Origin: UBA2421 sp002343075
GTDB lineage: Bacteria; Planctomycetota; Phycisphaerae; Tepidisphaerales; Tepidisphaeraceae
Assembly (NCBI GenBank): GCA_937982565.1
Contig: CALJLN010000003.1
Span: 124,001 to 188,000 of the forward strand
DNA: 64,000 nt
Direction of reading: 5' to 3'
In this document: positions 62,203-64,000 of the stretch, piece after piece
Position numbering within the stretch: position 1 is the stretch's first letter
How the letters are laid out: each line of letters begins with the position of its first letter
Notes under the pieces: generated by a model
The model's input: only the letters and a program-made list of their open reading frames with translations
Told to the model about the DNA's origin: nothing
Databases searched by the model: none
Made by a program: the position numbers and the translations under genes

Positions 62203-63068
62203 TTCAGGTCTCCGTCATCTACGTTAACGCCGTTGTCCTCACCGCCGCCGTCGGGCGCTTCGGCGACATCTTCGTCAGTTGGTGACGTATGCCAATCTAC
62301 CGCTTCAAAGCTTGGTCGTGAAGGGGCGCTCGAAGGTATCTGCCGCTGGCGAAGTGCTTCGGCCATGACAATCGCCGATGAGTGCGACAGCGATAGCGAC
62401 GAGGCCCCACCGACGGTTGGAATGGTAATGAAGCGGTCGCACATTCCCCGCACCGCCCCCGAGAGGCCGCGCTTTTCTCCGCCGATCGCGAGACACACCC
62501 CGCGGGTGAGGTCGGCCTCCCACAGCTTACGCTTTGCCCCCGCGAGGCAGCCGATGAGCCTGATGCCGGCCTTCTTCACGCGCATCAAATCGTCGTTGTT
62601 TGAGATCTGCACCAATGGCAGCCGTTCATAAGCGCCGCTGCTTGGCCGGCTCACTTCGACAGGATCAAAGTCCCACATGTGCTTCTTCACCAGCAATGCC
62701 AGTGCGCCGCAGGCCTCTGCGGTGCGTATGGCGAAGCCGAGGTTGCGATCATCGTCAATGCCTTCGAGCAACACCAGCAGCGGCGGGGCGGCGGCGGTTG
62801 CGATCCGCTCAAGAAGTTGATCGACACTCGTCCGGGGCTTGGCAGTGGCGACAGCCAGCACTCCGCCGTGGGTCGCACCGTGCGCCATCAAAGTAAGCTC
62901 TTTGTCATCGACATAGCGAATGGGAACGCCGTTCGATTCGGCGAGCGCGAGCAGATCGGCTAGGTCTGCCGTGTGCATCCCATGCCGCAGCAAGATCACA
63001 TTGATCTTCCGCTGTCGTGCGGCGAGCGCTGCAAACACCGATTGTCTGCCTTCAAGATGTTCCATCAT
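62199..63068 (-). CDS. SpoU/TrmH-family rRNA or tRNA 2'-O-methyltransferase
   Basis: In this 289-aa protein an N-terminal substrate-binding domain (EHLEGRQSVFAALAARQRKI) precedes the SPOUT knot. Motif 1 is LLEGIDDDRNLGFAIRTAEA, motif 2 CLAIGGEKRGLS and motif 3 ITIPTVGGASSLSLSHSSAI. Motif 3 departs from the usual IPM.G...SLNVS.A. It resembles RlmB (Gm2251 of 23S rRNA), but the target is uncertain. An acidic ~40-residue tail (SPTDEDVAEAPDGGGED) is unusual. Start is 63068 or 63065. Confidence 0.9.
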   Translation of the reverse strand: MMEHLEGRQSVFAALAARQRKINVILLRHGMHTADLADLLALAESNGVPIRYVDDKELTLMAHGATHGGVLAVATAKPRTSVDQLLERIATAAAPPLLVLLEGIDDDRNLGFAIRTAEACGALALLVKKHMWDFDPVEVSRPSSGAYERLPLVQISNNDDLMRVKKAGIRLIGCLAGAKRKLWEADLTRGVCLAIGGEKRGLSGAVRGMCDRFITIPTVGGASSLSLSHSSAIVMAEALRQRQIPSSAPSRPSFEAVDWHTSPTDEDVAEAPDGGGEDNGVNVDDGDLK

Positions 63069-63150
63069 GCGTTCAGCTCAACCATGCTTGCAGGAAGACC
63101 AACCGCCGATTCGGTCGGTGCGATACCATAAAGCGTTGGCATGAATAGGT

Positions 63151-64000
63151 TTAGCTGTTGTCGCCGTCAAGCAGATTCCCGATTCCGCCGAGAATCGACC
63201 CTTCACCCTTGCCGCCCTTTGCGCCGGCGATCACTCTGCCCGCAAGTCGTGAGAACGGCAGGCTTTGCAGCCAGATGCGCCCCGGGCCGGTGAGCGTGGC
63301 AAAGAAAAGCCCCTCGCCACCGAAAAGTGTGTTCTTGAATCCGCCCACGAACTGGATGTCGTATTGTACGCTAGGCTGCAGCGCAACGATGCACCCAGTG
63401 TCAATTTTGAGTGTTTGCCCCGGCTGAAGCGTGCGCTCCATCAGCGTTCCACCGGCATGTACCATCGCGATTCCGTCGCCCGTCAGCCGTTGCATGATGA
63501 ATCCCTCCCCGCCGAAGAGTCCGACGCCGATCTTCTTCTGGAATGCAATGCCAATCTGGATGCCGAGTGCTGCGCAAAGAAAAGAATCCTTCTGACAGAC
63601 CATTTCGCCGCCGAGCTGTCGCAGGTCGAGCGGGATGATCTTACCCGGGTAGGGGGCTGCAAACGCGATCGTCTCCTTGCCCGCGGGGGCTATGTTTTGA
63701 AACGTGCTGACAAACAGCGATTCGCCAGTGAGCATGCGCTTGCCCGCCGTCATGATCTTGCCGAAGATCCCGCCCTGGTCGGCCCGCGAGGGGTCGCCAA
63801 AACGTGTTTCCATTTTGATTCCCGGTGTCATGTACATCATCATTCCCGGCTCGGCGATGACTGTTTCACCGGGGTCGAGCGCGATCTCGACATACTGCAT
63901 TTCCGAGCCGACGATCTCGTAGTCAATCTCATCGGCCCTTAGCCCCGACCGGCCCGGCGGAACTGGCGGCGGCGGGGCGCTTCGGCTCGCGCTCAACGCC
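63151..64000 (-). CDS. AIM24-family (TIGR00266-like) protein, start beyond window
   Basis: At least 281 residues lie in the window, and the frame stays open to the window edge, so the true start may lie outside it. The region has MQYVEIALDPGETVIAEPGM and MMYMTPGIKMETRFGD. It then has the Gly-rich repeats FGGEGFIMQRLTGDGIAMVH and FGGEGLFFATLTGPGRIWLQ, and ends in a Gly-rich tail. The double-stranded beta-helix-like fold is widespread, but its function in bacteria is not known. Confidence 0.9.
   Translation of the reverse strand, partial: ALSASRSAPPPPVPPGRSGLRADEIDYEIVGSEMQYVEIALDPGETVIAEPGMMMYMTPGIKMETRFGDPSRADQGGIFGKIMTAGKRMLTGESLFVSTFQNIAPAGKETIAFAAPYPGKIIPLDLRQLGGEMVCQKDSFLCAALGIQIGIAFQKKIGVGLFGGEGFIMQRLTGDGIAMVHAGGTLMERTLQPGQTLKIDTGCIVALQPSVQYDIQFVGGFKNTLFGGEGLFFATLTGPGRIWLQSLPFSRLAGRVIAGAKGGKGEGSILGGIGNLLDGDNS

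Overview
The window looks like a chromosomal segment of a planctomycete, most likely class Phycisphaerae (Tepidisphaera/Humisphaera-like). This placement is inferred from gene content: PEP-CTERM sorting tails, LEPR-XLL-type N-termini on giant secreted repeat proteins, short dockerin-like 'DFNYDG..LNDFT..LA..FG' C-terminal repeats, a paired ECF sigma factor and Ser/Thr kinase with TPRs, a GxxExxY gene, and GC-rich DNA. I see no rRNA, transposase, phage gene or CRISPR array. There is one tRNA gene.

Layout. 0-7.1 kb (+): sensor kinase, receiver protein, HD-GYP c-di-GMP phosphodiesterase, STAS protein, PilB/GspE-type ATPase with an MshEN N-terminus, and PilC/GspF. This looks like a signalling unit feeding a pilus or secretion motor. 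7.1-10 kb (-): sugar isomerase-like protein, then rpsB-tsf with a terminator. 10.4-11.7 kb (+): PEP-CTERM protein. 11.8-17 kb (-): a complete arginine-to-putrescine route (aguB, aguA, speA) and a YedY-like molybdopterin protein. A GxxExxY gene bracketed by 11-bp inverted repeats sits between aguB and aguA. 17-21 kb: holA, rplU, an AGDEF diguanylate cyclase and a receiver-like orphan. 21.2-26.3 kb: GAPDH, a GH13 lipoprotein, a PHP phosphoesterase and a GH1 beta-glucosidase. 26.4-32 kb: ligA, a DinB-like protein and two translationally coupled secreted amidohydrolases, one apparently a pseudoenzyme. 32.2-34.8 kb (+): rpsP-trmD-rplS and dapD.

35-53 kb (-): an accessory-looking region of large exported proteins. 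These are a PEP-CTERM/dockerin-like protein, two giant LEPR-XLL proteins that share a nearly identical 63-bp leader, an ECF sigma/STK-TPR pair, tRNA-Met, and an exported GH57 protein ending in dockerin-like repeats and PEP-CTERM. 53-55.3 kb (-): amt-glnB behind a consensus sigma-54 promoter. 55.4-64 kb: a DUF89 phosphatase, two unlike clpP genes, a lipoprotein, DinB-like protein, ychF, a DUF547 lipoprotein, an exported hypothetical, a SpoU methyltransferase and an AIM24-family protein cut by the window edge.

The most unusual features are the shared LEPR-XLL leader, the inverted-repeat GxxExxY cassette, the enzyme/pseudoenzyme amidohydrolase pair, the asymmetric ClpP pair, and a PII protein without the uridylylation tyrosine beside an Amt with an extra C-terminal domain.
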